This document shows, piece after piece, positions 11,837 through 24,365 of a DNA stretch of 64,000 nucleotides. The notes under the pieces are model-generated. The model had not been told where the DNA came from, searched no databases, and saw only the letters and a program-made list of their open reading frames with translations. How positions within the stretch are numbered: the stretch's first letter is position 1; each line of letters opens with the position of its first letter. Origin of the DNA: Rheum nobile (Eukaryota > Streptophyta > Magnoliopsida > Caryophyllales > Polygonaceae); assembly GCA_027886185.1 (NCBI GenBank), contig WOAB01000568.1, positions 4,216,001-4,280,000 of the forward strand, read 5' to 3'. A program made the position numbers and the translations under genes.

Positions 11837-12102
11837 GTCGTTGCTGTCCGCCACCATATTCTCCATCTCCATCACTGGCAAATACCTCTCCAGCGGCTCT
11901 CAAGACGACAAGTTCCGCTTGGCCATGAAGCAGAAGCCAAATCGTTGTTTGAAGAGGAAGGACACTTCTTGATTTTGCAAGCGTAGATACGAATGAGAGA
12001 GTGAAAACGGGCAGGGTTCATTTCAAGCGGTTTCACGGATGCGGTTTTACAGCTTGTTTTGTAACGTGGGAGATACCATTAGATTTAAAAAACAAAAAAT
12101 AA
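11837..12102. other. Unique-looking stretch, possible gene fragment
   Basis: At 11837-11975 the plus strand has a short open stretch including ITGKYLSSGSQDDKFRLA. Codon use looks unlike the surrounding AT-rich DNA, so it may be a fragment of a gene hit by the retrotransposon. I do not recognise the family. Confidence 0.25.
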
Positions 12103-13801
12103 TCTAGTATATATCGACTAAACCACAACCCCTCTAAATAACATAACATCCTCCTATTAAACTCACATTTTAGCATCCTCCTATTAAACTCACATCTTCT
12201 TATGACACATGATATCCTGTCATTGTGTCTGCTACATGAAATTTTATCCATTTTCGTTTTTTTTTAAATATCAAAATAATCAAATTTTGGGTAATACAAG
12301 ATCTGCTGAAATCTTTATTCTTATATATATGATTATTTTATTACGAAACTAAAGGGTCAAGATATGCAATGATAAATACAACATTTTGCTTCCAAATTAA
12401 ACATTCGTACACTATGCCAAAATTAAAGAGAAAATAATAAATACAACTTTCAAAAATACGCAATCATCCTTCTTTCTAAAATTTAACACAAAATACATCC
12501 GTATTGAATTTTACTTAAAAAATAGCAGAAAAACGGATTTTGCTTCCAAAATATCAGCAACACATCCCTATACTAAACCAAAATGTTTATTTGCTTCCAA
12601 AATCTACAATCGCCTTTTTTGCAATTGTACGATCTGTAATAATAAAGGCAACATTTTGCTTCCAAATTAAACATTCGTATACTATACCAAAATTAAACGG
12701 GAAATAAAAAATACAACATTCAAAAATCTGCAATCACCTTCTTTTCAAAAGTAAGCACAAAAGAATGAAGGGTGCCTTGGGCGATCTGCAATAGCAGCAA
12801 AATGAATTTTGCTTCCAAAATAGCAGCAACTCATCCGAATACTATTCCAAAAAAATTATTTGCTTCCAAAATCTACAATCACCCTTCTTTGCAATTGCGT
12901 GATCCGCAATGATAAAGGCAATATTTTGCTTCCAAAATAAACATTTGTGTACTATACTAATTAAACAGAATATAATAAAGGCAACATTAAAAAAGTTGCA
13001 ATTACCCTTCTTTCTAAAATTAAACACAAAAGAATAAATGATGCCTTTTTGACGATCTGCAATGACACCCGTTTGAATTTTTCTTCCAAAATAGCATAAA
13101 AATAGTTAGGAAATAAAAATATTCAGTTATATCAAGACCCCTCCCACAATCGAATTTCATCCTAACTATTTTGTGGTTATAAGTCTAGACCCCTCCCACA
13201 ATCGAAGTTGAACTAACTGTGCACAAAATTATTGCTTAGAGAAATACCATTTAAGTGATTGATATGGTATTCACCTCATTCTACCATTTATTATTTCCTC
13301 TATGATTGTTAGTTTCGGTTGATTGATAGTTTTTAATTCCACAAACTAAACAAAATCTGTAATTACACAAACTTCCACAATCGAAGTTCAAGTACCCTTT
13401 CATCCAAATTCTAAATTTACAAGCATGAAAAGAAATATCATGAACTGCACCAATCCAAATTCTAAATTTTAGTTGATCAAACAGTTTTTTTCTCAATTGT
13501 TTTCTCTCCTGTTTTTTCCTATATTGTTTTCTTAACAAAATATTTCTCTATTGCTTTTTTATTTATTTCAGTTATTGTTGTCTTAACAAAATGTTTCTCT
13601 ACTGATTTTTCTACTGTTTATTTCTTTATTGTTTATACTCTTAATTCAATTAGTCCTTTTTATATTAACATTCATCTATTTCTTCAACAGTCACTACCTA
13701 TATTTTTTTTTATCAATTAAATATATAATTTTTATATACTATTTTTTTTAAATGTAAGAAAAAATAAATAAATCTCGTGCAAGGCACAGGTACTACACTA
13801 G
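12103..13801 (+). mobile_element. Non-autonomous Helitron (about 1.7 kb)
   Basis: The left end TCTAGTATATAT follows an A (12102). The right end is a short hairpin (CTCGTGC-AA-GGCACAGG, 13774-13790) followed by TACTACACTAG, with CTAG at 13798-13801 and then a T (13802). This is the Helitron signature: TC at 5', hairpin then CTRR at 3', insertion between A and T, no target duplication. No Rep/helicase ORF is present. The interior is AT-rich and holds a three-copy tandem repeat. Confidence 0.65.
12360..13085 (+). repeat. Three tandem copies of a ~270-bp unit inside the Helitron
   Basis: The phrase GATNTGCAATGATAAA followed by ATTTTGCTTCCAAA recurs at about 12360, 12630 and 12901. Each copy continues with AAACATT(C/T)GT.TACTAT and a CTTCTTT phrase. 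The copies are clearly diverged. Confidence 0.75.
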
Positions 13802-15148
13802 TTAAAATAAAAAAGGTTGAAATAGGTGCAACGTGGCGGAATGGTGGGGTTTGAAAAAGAGTTTGCTTTAATTGTAGTAGTTCAGTGCTCGTGCCAAGCA
13901 TGGGATTGAATTTATTGAGTGTTTCTAAAAATATGAATATCAATTTCTGAAGTCGAATAAGCTTCGTGGAACTAATGTTTTTCATAAATCAATATTCATA
14001 AAAAATGTCGTATTATAAGAGAGACAACAATAACAAAAAATGTCATCATAGTTTATAAGACAAATTTAGACATATATTCAATTATGTTAGTAAACTTTTG
14101 GAAAATGAAATTCTTAACCTAATATTTATTACATATTGTTAATAACATTCGAGTGCATATTTGTACAAAAAGTAACTTAATATATTAAATTCATAGATTT
14201 ATATAATCTAAACAACAAAATTGATTTAAATAAAAGAAAAAAAAAGTATTTTGGTTATACGTACAACTTAAAAAAAATTGTAATAATAAAATTTATAGAT
14301 TCAGGTTGGACGTATAATTAATTGATTTAATAAAAATAAAATAAAAAAGAGTTGAAATAGTGTTACAATGATGACATTTTCTTATAAATAAAAGTTGCAC
14401 CAAAATATTTTTTTGAAAGAGTATATCTATAATATAGCGGATCCATTAAGGTTTGAAGATGTTGTATCGTCTAGAGGTCCATATATAGACCAATGAATAA
14501 GAGATCAACACACATGCGGAAAATTTCTCTCATAGTGTATATATACAAATATAGATAATTAAATTAATGGTGGTGCAAATATTTTATTACTTTAAAATTT
14601 AGTGGTTAATTCAAGTGCGATTGAAATCATTAAATTTGATTATAAAGCTCAATATATTAAAATGTTGCTTAATTATCATGAGTGTCTTTAGAATATTATA
14701 ATATTAAAATTATATAACTTTGTTTGTTTAGATCCAATTATCAACAATTAGTTAAAAGGATTCAAATGCAAAAAAGAATGAATTTCCGAGTTCAAAATTA
14801 ATCATATGAATGGCTATTTTAAATATAAATTTAAAATCACACTTAATAGTTATTTTTGACAATCTAACTCACTTTCTCATTATTTCCATGAATTATTGTA
14901 ACATTCGCGCATATCTACATTATTCTTGAAATTTAGGAATGATTGTAAAACATTTGTCGACTACAAAAAGAATAGAACTGTTTTAATTAATATAGTGATT
15001 GTATAATTAGATATTTTAAAATTCCAGGATAAAGAGTATGACGATACACTTGCAATATGACTGTTGAACGTAGAAAAGTAATTTACATGAAGCTATTTCT
15101 TAAAAATGAACTTTCAAATAGTTTTATTTTTGGGATCTGATTATAATT

Positions 15149-15311
15149 TGTTTGGTTGCAAATTAATTTTTAGAAATTAATATAGAAAAATATGATATTA
15201 TATATACATATATGGTTGAAGTATATTTATCAAGAATGTATTTTATGAGTTTTTTCAAGAAGTTAAATTCACATATATTCTTGAATTTTTCAATTAATTT
15301 TCCAACCAAAC
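15149..15311. mobile_element. MITE-like inverted repeat
   Basis: The left end TGTTTGGTTGCAAATTAATT and the reverse complement of the right end (GTGTTTGGTTGGAAAATTAA) match over about 18 of 20 positions with one gap. There is no coding sequence and no clear target duplication, so the family is not assigned. Confidence 0.45.
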
Positions 15312-15341
15312 ACTTATATCTAATTCTTGATATATTTCACT

Positions 15342-15469
15342 TCTCGAAAATTGAATATGAACAAACAACCTATATAAATGAGTAAACTTTTGAGGAGTAA
15401 ATGTTTCTCGAAAATTGGATATGAACAAACAACCTATATAAATGAGTAAACTTTTGAGGAGTAAATGTT
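15342..15469. repeat. 64-bp tandem duplication
   Basis: Two adjacent copies of a 64-bp unit start TCTCGAAAATTG at 15342 and 15406. One difference (GAATATG versus GGATATG) is seen, so the duplication is young. Confidence 0.9.
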
Positions 15470-16780
15470 TTGTGGCTCTTAAAAAAACTACAATATACAA
15501 ATAATAGATAATTCGTAAATATACTTGAAAACGAAGAAGATAATTATTAAATATTCAAAAAACGTAAAAAAATAGTATAGTAACAAATTACAAAGTTGTT
15601 GTCAATCATAAATTATTAAGATGATTATAGAAAACTCAACCACTATCCTTAGCTCCTTTGTAGATCGGATTCATCTGTATGCAAGTATGAAATATTATTT
15701 TAATAATAATGGTTGATTTTATATATAAAACGGATATAAATCATCTTATATATTTTTCTATTCACAAATCAAATACTTTGTTTTTATATATTCAAAGGTT
15801 ACAAAACTTAAATTCCTTAGCCTAATCTTATCAAATGTTGTCACTTTCATTTGATTTTTTTTGTTTTTTTGATCTTTCAATGTACGTAGTTTGAATGTTA
15901 ATATACTTGACCAAATAGATTTGAGTTAGGAAATAAAATTATAAAGAGTGAAATAAGGAGGTGGTTGAGATTATAACCATAATTATCATAAAAATCTCGT
16001 AATAAACTAAATGATATAAATGATTTGTTGTAAAATAAAAGTAAAAGGCTAAATATAGATATAATTATTTCTTATTAGTTAAAAAAGCGGCATCTCAACA
16101 TTGTAGGGCCAAAATCATTCTGATGGCTTAAAATGTGTTAGGTTTAATATATATTTTTAGATTTATAGAATAGATTTATAGATAGATAGATAGATTTAAG
16201 TTATTAGTAAAAAACAATAATAATTATAATTAATAATAACTTTGTTTGTTTAGATCTTGGAAAGATTTGGTAAGATATTAGATTTAAAATTAATGAATTT
16301 AAAAATTAATAAAAAATAAAAAATAAAAAAAATTATAAAATGACACGTAAGATTTGTGGGACCAAAATCGTTCTGATGGCTTTAAATTCCTTTGCTTTAA
16401 TATATATATATATATATATATTAGATTTAGGCTCTAGTGAAACAACCTATTAGGGTAAAACGAGTGTATTAATTTAGGACGTTGGATGAGAGGAGGATAG
16501 ATGACTCTGATTTAATGATGGGTTCTCTAATTTTATATAGTGGATGTGACCACACCAGATCCCCTCAAACCCTAAAATCAAGGGATTACAATATTCACCA
16601 AATCCCCTCAATTTTCTCTTTTAATCTCTCTCTCTCTCTCTCTCTTGTTTCTCTCAGCCGCTCGTCTTCATCTTCCATTCCTTCTCTTTCTTTCGTATTA
16701 CTCTTTGGTGCTGCAGGGAACCACCATTGACGACCTCACCGAGTTTCATTTCTCCTTGTCGATCATGCCTCCTCGTCAGC

Positions 16781-16784
<4 letters not shown>

Positions 16785-16858
<74 letters not shown>
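16785..16858. repeat. (TC)37 microsatellite
   Basis: 74 uninterrupted bases of TC. A shorter CT run lies at 16625-16645. Reading frames across it encode only repeated Leu-Ser or Arg-Glu and are not genes. Confidence 0.98.
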
Positions 16859-16861
<3 letters not shown>

Positions 16862-17224
16862 TTCCTCTCTGCCGTAAGAATTGGAAACCGCGATTGTCGA
16901 CTTCGCCAGATCTTTGCTTCTCCTCTTTGCTCGTTTCTCCTCATCGCCTCCTTGCTTTATCATCGTCGGCACCATCTCGAATTCAATTATCCTCGTCCCT
17001 CGGATCTCCATAGGTATCTTACTCTAATTTTATGAATCATATTTTTTGGAACCCTAAATCCTTTCGTTTTCTCAATCTTTTCAATTCTTCAATGAAGAGG
17101 ATGCAGGCTTGCCGGATGAATCCGGTGGGTCAGGCAATGAGCGCGGCGACGACGTGGAGAGGGGTGGTGTGGACATGGAAATGCCAGTCGGCGACGGACT
17201 GCTTGAGAATTCCCGCGGTGGCGA

Positions 17225-17960
17225 CGTTGGGCGTTATGATATTCATGTTAACAATATTGTTATTCAGATATACTTGTATGATATGCAATTTATAATTATA
17301 GATTATTTCTTTGGTCGTGAATGTGATATTCATTTGTGTGGATGAGATATGCATTTTCCATATAGTGATATGCAGAATATACTTGTATGATATGCATTTT
17401 CTATACGATGTATGTGATATTCACTTGTTTGTGTATGATATGCACACTTCTTTTTATGTTATGCAAAGTGTATGTTGAGATATTCACGAACATGTCTAAA
17501 TGCGATCCTAATATGAGAATTTAAACGCACGATGAATATCACTTAGTGAACAATGAATATCAATACGAACGAAGTGCATATCCGTTTAACAACGCACTTA
17601 ATAAATAAGATAATGAATATCAATGCAACACGACGCACATGAATATCATATAAAAGAGTGAATATTCAAGAAAACATGATGAATATCATTTATAGATCAT
17701 ATATATCAATTCCTTAATATCATTTGAGTGGCTTGAATATGCCTTAATGATTCTTGAATATCATCAATGGTTTCTTGTATATCATTTCGCGAGTATCATT
17801 ACAGTGACTTGAATATGCCTTAACGATTTCTGAATATCAGTGATAGTAACAAGCATATCAGTTCCTGAATGTCATCTCGTCTTCTTTCACGTGAATCATA
17901 GCAAAACCACAATTGTTCCCTTTTTGAATATCATCATAAAGGTCTGAACATTTGGAATGA
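17225..17960. repeat. Dispersed GAATATCA / TGATATGCAT motif array
   Basis: GATAT(T/G)CAT/C forms (GATATTCA, GATATGCA) and their reverse complement GAATATCA recur roughly every 20-45 bp. The left part reads mostly GATATKCA and the part after about 17530 mostly GAATATCA, so orientation changes once. It is similar in style to, but different in sequence from, the arrays in MULE1 and at 50885-51800. Confidence 0.7.
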
Positions 17961-18188
17961 AGATTCTCGTCTTCTCTCTCCAATCTTGGTGCAAATCTTC
18001 CCTTTTTTGATTTTTTTTTTAATTAGGAAAATTTGTTAACTATCATTGTGATATTCACTCCCATGTTACATGCCCCACTACACCCCAATATCTCTATTAA
18101 AATCCATCTGTCCATCACCCTTAATCTGACGCTTCAAGATTGTCCACTCATTTTACCACAAGACTCGTTTTACCTAAACGCCCTTCTA

Positions 18189-18782
18189 TAGATAGATAGA
18201 TAGATAGATAGTTGATGTAAAGTAAGCAATAAAATATCTTGTGATATCTTCTATACAGTCAATATTATAATAAAATCTCAAAAGATCGGGCTAGAACTGC
18301 TGAAATTCAGTTTTTGTGTTGGAAATATAATAATATACACTATTGATTATGTATTAATAACTAAATCTGAAATAATAATATCATGTATCAATCAGTTAAG
18401 TATATCACATTACCTCCTTTTAGTAAATTTGATTGATTGTCATTGTTTATGCTCGCCTAGTAAATAAAATATAAATAACGTGTTAGATAATATTAATTAA
18501 GTGATTCTTGATTTATATTATGTTGTTTGAGACATATCAAATCAGATTTTAGTTATTAGATTTTGATGGTTAATATTTAATAGTAAATTTATAAAACGAT
18601 TTTCATTAAATTTTCAAATATCAAAATAATAAGATATCAAGATGTACTTGAATTGAATTACTAATTTACTACTAGCAATTTTAATCAATTTTTTACTATG
18701 CTTGCAAACTATAGTCGATATGAAAAAATAAAGATTAATCAAAACTAATACACCGTACTACTATTAGTGCATCAGTTTATAA
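18189..18782. other. AT-rich flank left of MULE1
   Basis: No gene seen. (TAGA)n at 18189-18211. The last nine bases, AGTTTATAA (18774-18782), are the target duplication of MULE1. Confidence 0.6.
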
Positions 18783-18842
18783 GAGTCCCGTTCTGATAAA
18801 CAACTCCCTTAAGATAAACACTACACATAAACGACAGCCTTA
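18783..18842 (+). repeat. Left terminal inverted repeat of MULE1
   Basis: It starts GAGTCCCG. The 47-bp block from 18796 matches the right end at about 60% without gaps. Decayed or naturally weak TIRs are common in this branch of MULEs. Confidence 0.6.
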
Positions 18843-19479
18843 GGATGGAGAAGATGAACGGCCACGATTGAAGGAGAAGCAACACGGGATAAATACCGAG
18901 TTGGAGACGCGGTGGCAGCATTGTAATTTAAAGTAATTTGAACGTTGTATTACAACATTACCCTTACCCCTAACCGGCGCCAAAAGGCCCAAAAACGTTT
19001 CAGATGCCTCAAACCCTCGACTCTCTGAAAGCAAAAACCCTCACCAGCTGAAGACGCGAATACAAATCGAGCGAAACACAGAACTCGATTTGAGAAAGAC
19101 GATCATAGTTGAAGAGAAGAAGACGAATCCACGCACTCAGACGCTCTCAATTGCACAAGTACAAGCAAATACAAACAAAAAACAACATGAGCGACACAGA
19201 TTACAGTCAAGACGACTTGGGAGGTGCGAATAACACATTTAGGGTTTCAATTTCACATAGATTACTCAGAAATCAAGTTTCGAAACTTCGTTAAATGTTG
19301 TTGCACCATTACAAACACATAGCTCAATGTTACGATTGTTAGCGTTGCTTCAGTATTTTTTTTTTCGTTGGGACATTGTTCTCCTGATCTGAATTCTGTG
19401 TCCGTGTCGTTTCCTGAGGTTCAATTGGGACTTGGAGGATCATTATCTTCTTAAAGAGTTCATCCCTTTGTGATGAAAA

Positions 19480-22010
19480 ACTAGGTTTACGTGAGGTTCA
19501 TTTTAGGTGTTCGGGGTTCATTTGCTTTTACATTAGTTCATGCCTGTGTTTACCTGAGATGCATTTTTCAGTGAGGTTCATTATCGAGTTAGAGGTTCAT
19601 TTTCTTCTTCCAGATTGCATGCCTTTGAGATAAAAAATTAGGTTTTCCTGAGGTTGATTTTATGAGTTGGTGGTTCATTTGCTTTTATCAGAGTTCATGC
19701 ATGTGTTTCCCTGAGTTGCATTGAATCCATGAGGTTCATTTATGACTTAGAGGTTCATTTATGAGTTACAGATTTCATGCCTTTGTGATAAAAAAATTAG
19801 TTTTACCTGAGGTTCATTTGCTCTTACCAGAGTTCATGCATGTGTTGTGGGTTCATTAGAGTTCATTTGCTTTTACAGGGTTCATTTGGTTTTTCTGAGG
19901 TTCATTTTAGGAGTTGGGGGTTCAATTTAGGTGTTGGGGGTTCATTGGGTTTTTCTGAGGTTTATTTTAGGTGTTGGGGGTTCATTTGCTTTTACAGGGT
20001 TCATTTGGTTTTTCTGAGGTTCATTTTATGAGTTGGGGGTTCAATTTAGGTATTGGGGGTTCATTAGGTTTTTCTGAGGTTCATTTTAAGTGTTGGGGGT
20101 TCATTTTAGGTGTTGGGGGTTCATTAGGTTTTTTTGAGGTTCATTTTAGGTGTTGGGGGTTCATTAGGTTTTTCTGAGGTTCATTTTAAGTGTTGGGGGT
20201 TCATTTTAGGTGTTGGGGGTTCATTAGGTTTTTTTGAGGTTCATTTTAGGTGTTGGGGGTTCATTTGCTTTTACAGGGTTCATTAGGTTTTTCTGAGGTT
20301 CATTTTAGGAGTTGGGGGTTCAATTTTAGGTGTTCGGGGTTCATTGGGTTTTTCTGAGGTTCATTTTAGGTGTTGGGGGTTCATTTTAGGTGTTGGGGGT
20401 TCATTTGGTTTTTCTGAGGTTCATTTTAGGAGTTGGGGGTTCAATTTAGGTGTTGGGGGTTCATTAGGTTTTTCTGAGGTTCATTTTAAGTGTTGGGGGT
20501 TCATTTTAGGTGTTGGGGGTTCATTAGGTTTTTTTGAGGTTCATTTTAGGTGTTGGGGGTTCATTAGGTTTTTCTGAGGTTCATTTTAGGTGTGGGAGGT
20601 TCAATTTAGGTGTTGGGGGTTCATTAGGTTTTTCTGAGGTTCAATTTAGGTGTTGGGGGTTCATTAGGTTTTTCTGAGGTTCATTTTAGGTGTTGGGGGT
20701 TCATTTGCTTTTACAGGGTTCATTTGGTTTTTCTGAGGTTCATTTTAGGAGTTGGGGGTTCAATTTAGGTGTTGGGGGTTCATTAGGTTTTTCTGAGATT
20801 CATTTTAGGTGTTGGGGGTTCATTAGGTTTTTCTGAGGTTCATTTTAGGTGTTGGGGGTTCATTTTAGGTGTTGGGGGTTCATTAGGTTTTTTTGAGGTT
20901 CATTTTAGGTGTTGGGGGTTCATTAGGTTTTTCTGAGGTTCATTTTAGGTGTTGGGGGTTCAATTTAGGTGTTGGGGGTTCATTAGGTTTTTCTGAGGTT
21001 CATTTTAGGTGTTGGGGGTTCATTTGCTTTTACAGGGTTCATTTGGTTTTTCTGAGGTTCATTGTAGGAGTTGGGGGTTCAATTTAGGTGTTGGGGGTTC
21101 ATTAGGTTTTTTTGAGGTTCATTTTAGGTGTTGGGGGTTCAATTTAGGTGTTGGGGGTTCATTAGGTTTTTCTGAGGTTCATTTTAGGTGTTGGGGGTTC
21201 ATTTGCTTTTACAGGGTTCATTTGGTTTTTCTGAGGTTCATTTTAGGAGTTGGGGGTTCAATTTAGGTGTTGGGGGTTCATTATGTTTTTCTGAGGTTTA
21301 TTTTAGGTGTTGGGGGTTCATTTTAGGTGTTGGGGGTACATTTTAGGAGTTGGGGATTCATTTTAGGTGTTGGGGATTCATTAGATTTTTCTGAGGTTCA
21401 TTTTAGGTGTTGGGGGTTCATTTTCTTTTATAGGGTTCATTTGGTTTTTCTGAAGTTCATTTTAGGAGTTGGGGGTTCAATTTAGGTGTTGGGGGTTCAT
21501 TAGGTTTTTTTGAGGTTCATTTTAGGTGTTGGGGGTTCATTAGGTTTTTCTGAGGTTCATTTTAGGTGTTGGGGGTTCAATTTAGGTGTTGGGGGTTCAT
21601 TAGGTTTTTCTGAGGTTCATTTTAGGTGTTGGGGGTTCATTTGCTTTTACAGGATTCATTTGGTTTTTCTGAGGTTCATTTTAGGAGTTGGGGGTTCAAT
21701 TTAGGTGTTGGGGGTTCATTAGGTTTTTCTGAGGTTCATTTTAGGTGTTGGGGGTTCATTTTAGGTGTTGGGGGTATATTTTAGGAGTTGGGGGTTCATT
21801 TTAGGTGTTAGGGATTCATTAGATTTTTCTGAGGTTCATTTTAGGTGTTGGGGGTTCATTTGCTTTTACAGGGTTCATTTGGTTTTTCTGAAGTTCATTT
21901 TAGGAGTTGGGGGTTCAATTTAGGTGTTGGAGGTTCATTTTAGGTGTTGGGTATTCATTAGGTTTTTCTGAGGTTCATTTCAGGTGTTGGGCTTCATTTG
22001 CTTTTACAGT
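19480..22010 (+). repeat. Giant intron-1 minisatellite, GGTTCATTTTAGGTGTTGGG type
   Basis: About 2.5 kb of a ~20-bp unit GGTTCATTTTAGGTGTTGGG, alternating with GGTTCATTAGGTTTTTCTGA and GGTTCATTTGCTTTTACAG. From 19900 the units form higher-order blocks of about 60-180 bp that are nearly identical, implying recent homogenisation. The left 400 bp are more diverged. It fills intron 1 of the ULP-like gene. Open frames through it encode only repeated EVHFRCWGF-like peptides and are by-products. Confidence 0.95.
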
Positions 22011-22011
22011 G

Positions 22012-22057
22012 TATGAACTTCTATGCAGTTGTTGTATTTAAACAGGGTATTGTTACA
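22012..22057 (+). repeat. Copy of the exon-3 acceptor region inside intron 1
   Basis: GTATGAACTTCTATGCAG followed by TTGTTGTATTTAAACAGGGTA nearly repeats 24411-24447, the polypyrimidine/acceptor and first codons of exon 3 of the same gene. The exon remnant is not followed by the rest of the exon. Confidence 0.75.
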
Positions 22058-23634
22058 GTTTACTTCATAGTCTGAAGTTGGTCTTACAATTGTCCTGTTT
22101 CTCTTAGCAGGCTCAACTAGACAATCGCGACAACAAAAAAGGCTTACACACAAAGACATTGAGGTGCCGTATGAGAGTACAGAGAGTACCAGTAGCGATG
22201 ACATTCCACTTATAAGGAAAATCTATGCGAAGAAATCTGTTATAAAGAGAATACAACAACAAAAGAGCACAACACCAGCTAAAAAAGCCACAACAATGCC
22301 GAGACAAAAGAGGAGGAGTACTAAGAGAGAGAGACAGCCAGGCAACAAGGATTTGAAGGGACAAGCTTCAAAATCAGAACAACCTCCAGAAAAAAAAGCA
22401 GTGTACTGAAACAGCAGACTCTGAAGATGAGAAGCTTTCTCAGTATTCTACACCAGGCAACACAACTGCAGATACACCAAACATACAAGCAGATGAATTG
22501 CATTTAGAAGTAGAAGCCAAGGGGAAAGGAAAGGAGGTTGAAGACATAGAAAGCCTCAGCTCACAGGAAGAGAAGAAGAGCAGTTCATCTCAGAGTTCTA
22601 GGAAAACAACACCAACCACAAGGACAATGACTGCAATTCAAACAGATGAAGCAGTTCAGTTAGAGAGTTCCAGTGAGGAGGAGATTGAGGACAACTTCAG
22701 GAACAAACAAAAGACTACACAGATTGAAGAAAGGAAGGACAAGGGGAAGAGGAAAATTGACATTGATGAGAAAGAAACTGCAAAGAAGAACAACGAAGAA
22801 AAATGCGTTGTAGATAAGGGAACAGGAGAGATGAAGCTGTTAATAACAAGAAAAAAAGGAGAAGCAGAGAGAACCAAAGGAAATCAAGCAGTTGGAGATA
22901 ATCCCTGCCAACCTCAAGATAAAGACAGAAGATGATGGCACACAGTACATCTGGTTGGCAACTAGGAATATCCCAAAGGTGTTTGTCAATGCGTTGGAAT
23001 CCATCCCTGAAAACAGGAAGGCACAGACTAAGGTCTGGATTAGGGAGATCGGATTTGAGAGCATGCTCGATTTAAAGATTAAAGGAGTGCCTCATTGTCT
23101 TGCTTTCTGGATACTCGAATACTATGACGAGGTCAAATGTGAGATAAAGCTGAATGATGGCAGCATCATTAATGTGACAGAGGAGGAAGTGCAGAGGGTG
23201 CTCATGATCCCTAGAGGCCAGAGGACAGTGGAAAGGAGAGGCAAAGAGGCTGCTGATGACGCCATTATAAAGGAATGGAAAGAATATTTCGACAACATCA
23301 AGCAAATCAGGCCAAGTCATGTGGCAGCCAAACTCAAAACCTGCACCGACAAACTCTGGTTCAAAAGGATGTTCCTTGTCATGTTCATGTCTGTGCTAGT
23401 CGAGAGCAACCAAAAAGGAACTATTCCTCAACACATGATGATCAGCGACGTTGAGGACGTAAAAGGATACAACTGGTGTAGGTTTGTCATGAGTGTCTTG
23501 CCTCAAACAACAACTGAATGGAAGGCCAAGAAAGAGAGGTTCTTCAGAGGCCCAATCGTCTTCCTCGTGGTAAAAAACTCTTGTTTATTATTTTTTTGTA
23601 AAAAACAGTTAGTAGTGAGTGTATTCTGTCCAAG

Positions 23635-24365
23635 CATTGGGTTCATTGGTAATAACTACTAGGTTCATCATTTACAACTAATAGGTTCATTGAGTATAAT
23701 GACAAGGTTTATCAGACAAAGAATAGGTTATACACTACAAAAATCGACCAGGTTCATTGGTGCTGTCTTGCAGGTTCATTACTTTTCTCATGCAGGTTCA
23801 TTTGTTTAACTTGTAGCCACAATTAGTAGTGAGAGTACTGTGTCCAAGCATTGGGTTCATTAGTTATAACTAGTAGGTTCATCATTTATAACTAACAGGT
23901 TCATTGAGTATAAGGAAGAGGTTCATCACACATAGAATAAGTTATACACTTGAAAAATCGACCAGGTTCATTGGGGCAGGTTCATTACTTTTCTCATGCA
24001 GGTTCATTTGTTTGACTTGTAGCAACAATTAGTAGTGAGGGTACTCTGTCCAAGCATTGGGTTCATTAGTTATAACTACTAGGTTCATCAATTACAACTA
24101 ACAGGTTCATTGAGTATAAGGAAAATGTTCATCACACATACAATAGCTTATACACTTCAAGAATCGACCAGGTTCATTGGTGCTGTCTTGTAGGTTCATT
24201 AATTTTCTAATGCAGGTTCATTTGTTTTGACTTGTAGCAACAATTAGTAGTGAGTGAACTCTGACCAAGCATTGGGTTCATTAGTTATAACTACTAGGTT
24301 CATCTTTTACAACTACCATGTTCATTGAGAATAAGTAACGGGTTCATTAAGTATAAGTAACATCT
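23635..24365 (+). repeat. GGTTCAT array in ULP intron 2, ~210-bp higher-order units
   Basis: CAAGCATTGGGTTCATT recurs at about 23631, 23845, 24051 and 24265 (spacing 214, 206, 214). Each unit carries five to seven AGGTTCAT(T/C) motifs separated by unrelated 15-30-bp spacers. Confidence 0.9.

Larger units (their letters stand above)
13802..16430. other. AT-rich intergenic DNA
   Basis: No credible gene seen on either strand. It contains a MITE-like inverted repeat (15149-15311), a 64-bp tandem duplication (15342-15469) and two copies of a repeat end (about 16087-16195 and 16343-16430). Confidence 0.6.
16430..18188. mobile_element. Candidate TIR element (MULE-like, no transposase seen)
   Basis: The left side contains TTAGGGTAAAACGAGTG at about 16453. 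The right side (about 18163-18177) contains ACTCGTTTTACCTAAA, whose reverse complement gives TTTAGGTAAAACGAGT. Outside and inside these lie weaker matching phrases (GACGTTGGATGAG near 16479 against AGCGTCAGATTAAG on the reverse strand near 18134). The ends are embedded in TA and TAGA microsatellites, so a target duplication cannot be read. The interior has a (TC)37 tract, a short Gly/Asp-rich frame at 17109-17345 that might be an N-terminal exon, and an array of GAATATCAT motifs. Exact termini are uncertain. Confidence 0.4.

Noticed and set aside
16645..17035. Frames rich in Leu-Ser or Arg-Glu repeats
   Set aside because: They are produced by the (TC)37 microsatellite and appear in several frames on both strands.
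19840..21704. Overlapping frames of 60-85 codons with repeated EVHFRCWGF-type peptides
   Set aside because: They are translations of the GGTTCATTTTAGGTGTTGGG minisatellite inside an intron. Frames exist only because the unit length keeps phase locally.
19480..22010. CRISPR-like regular repeat array
   Set aside because: Spacers are themselves repeated, unit lengths vary, there are no cas genes, and the setting is a plant transposon intron.
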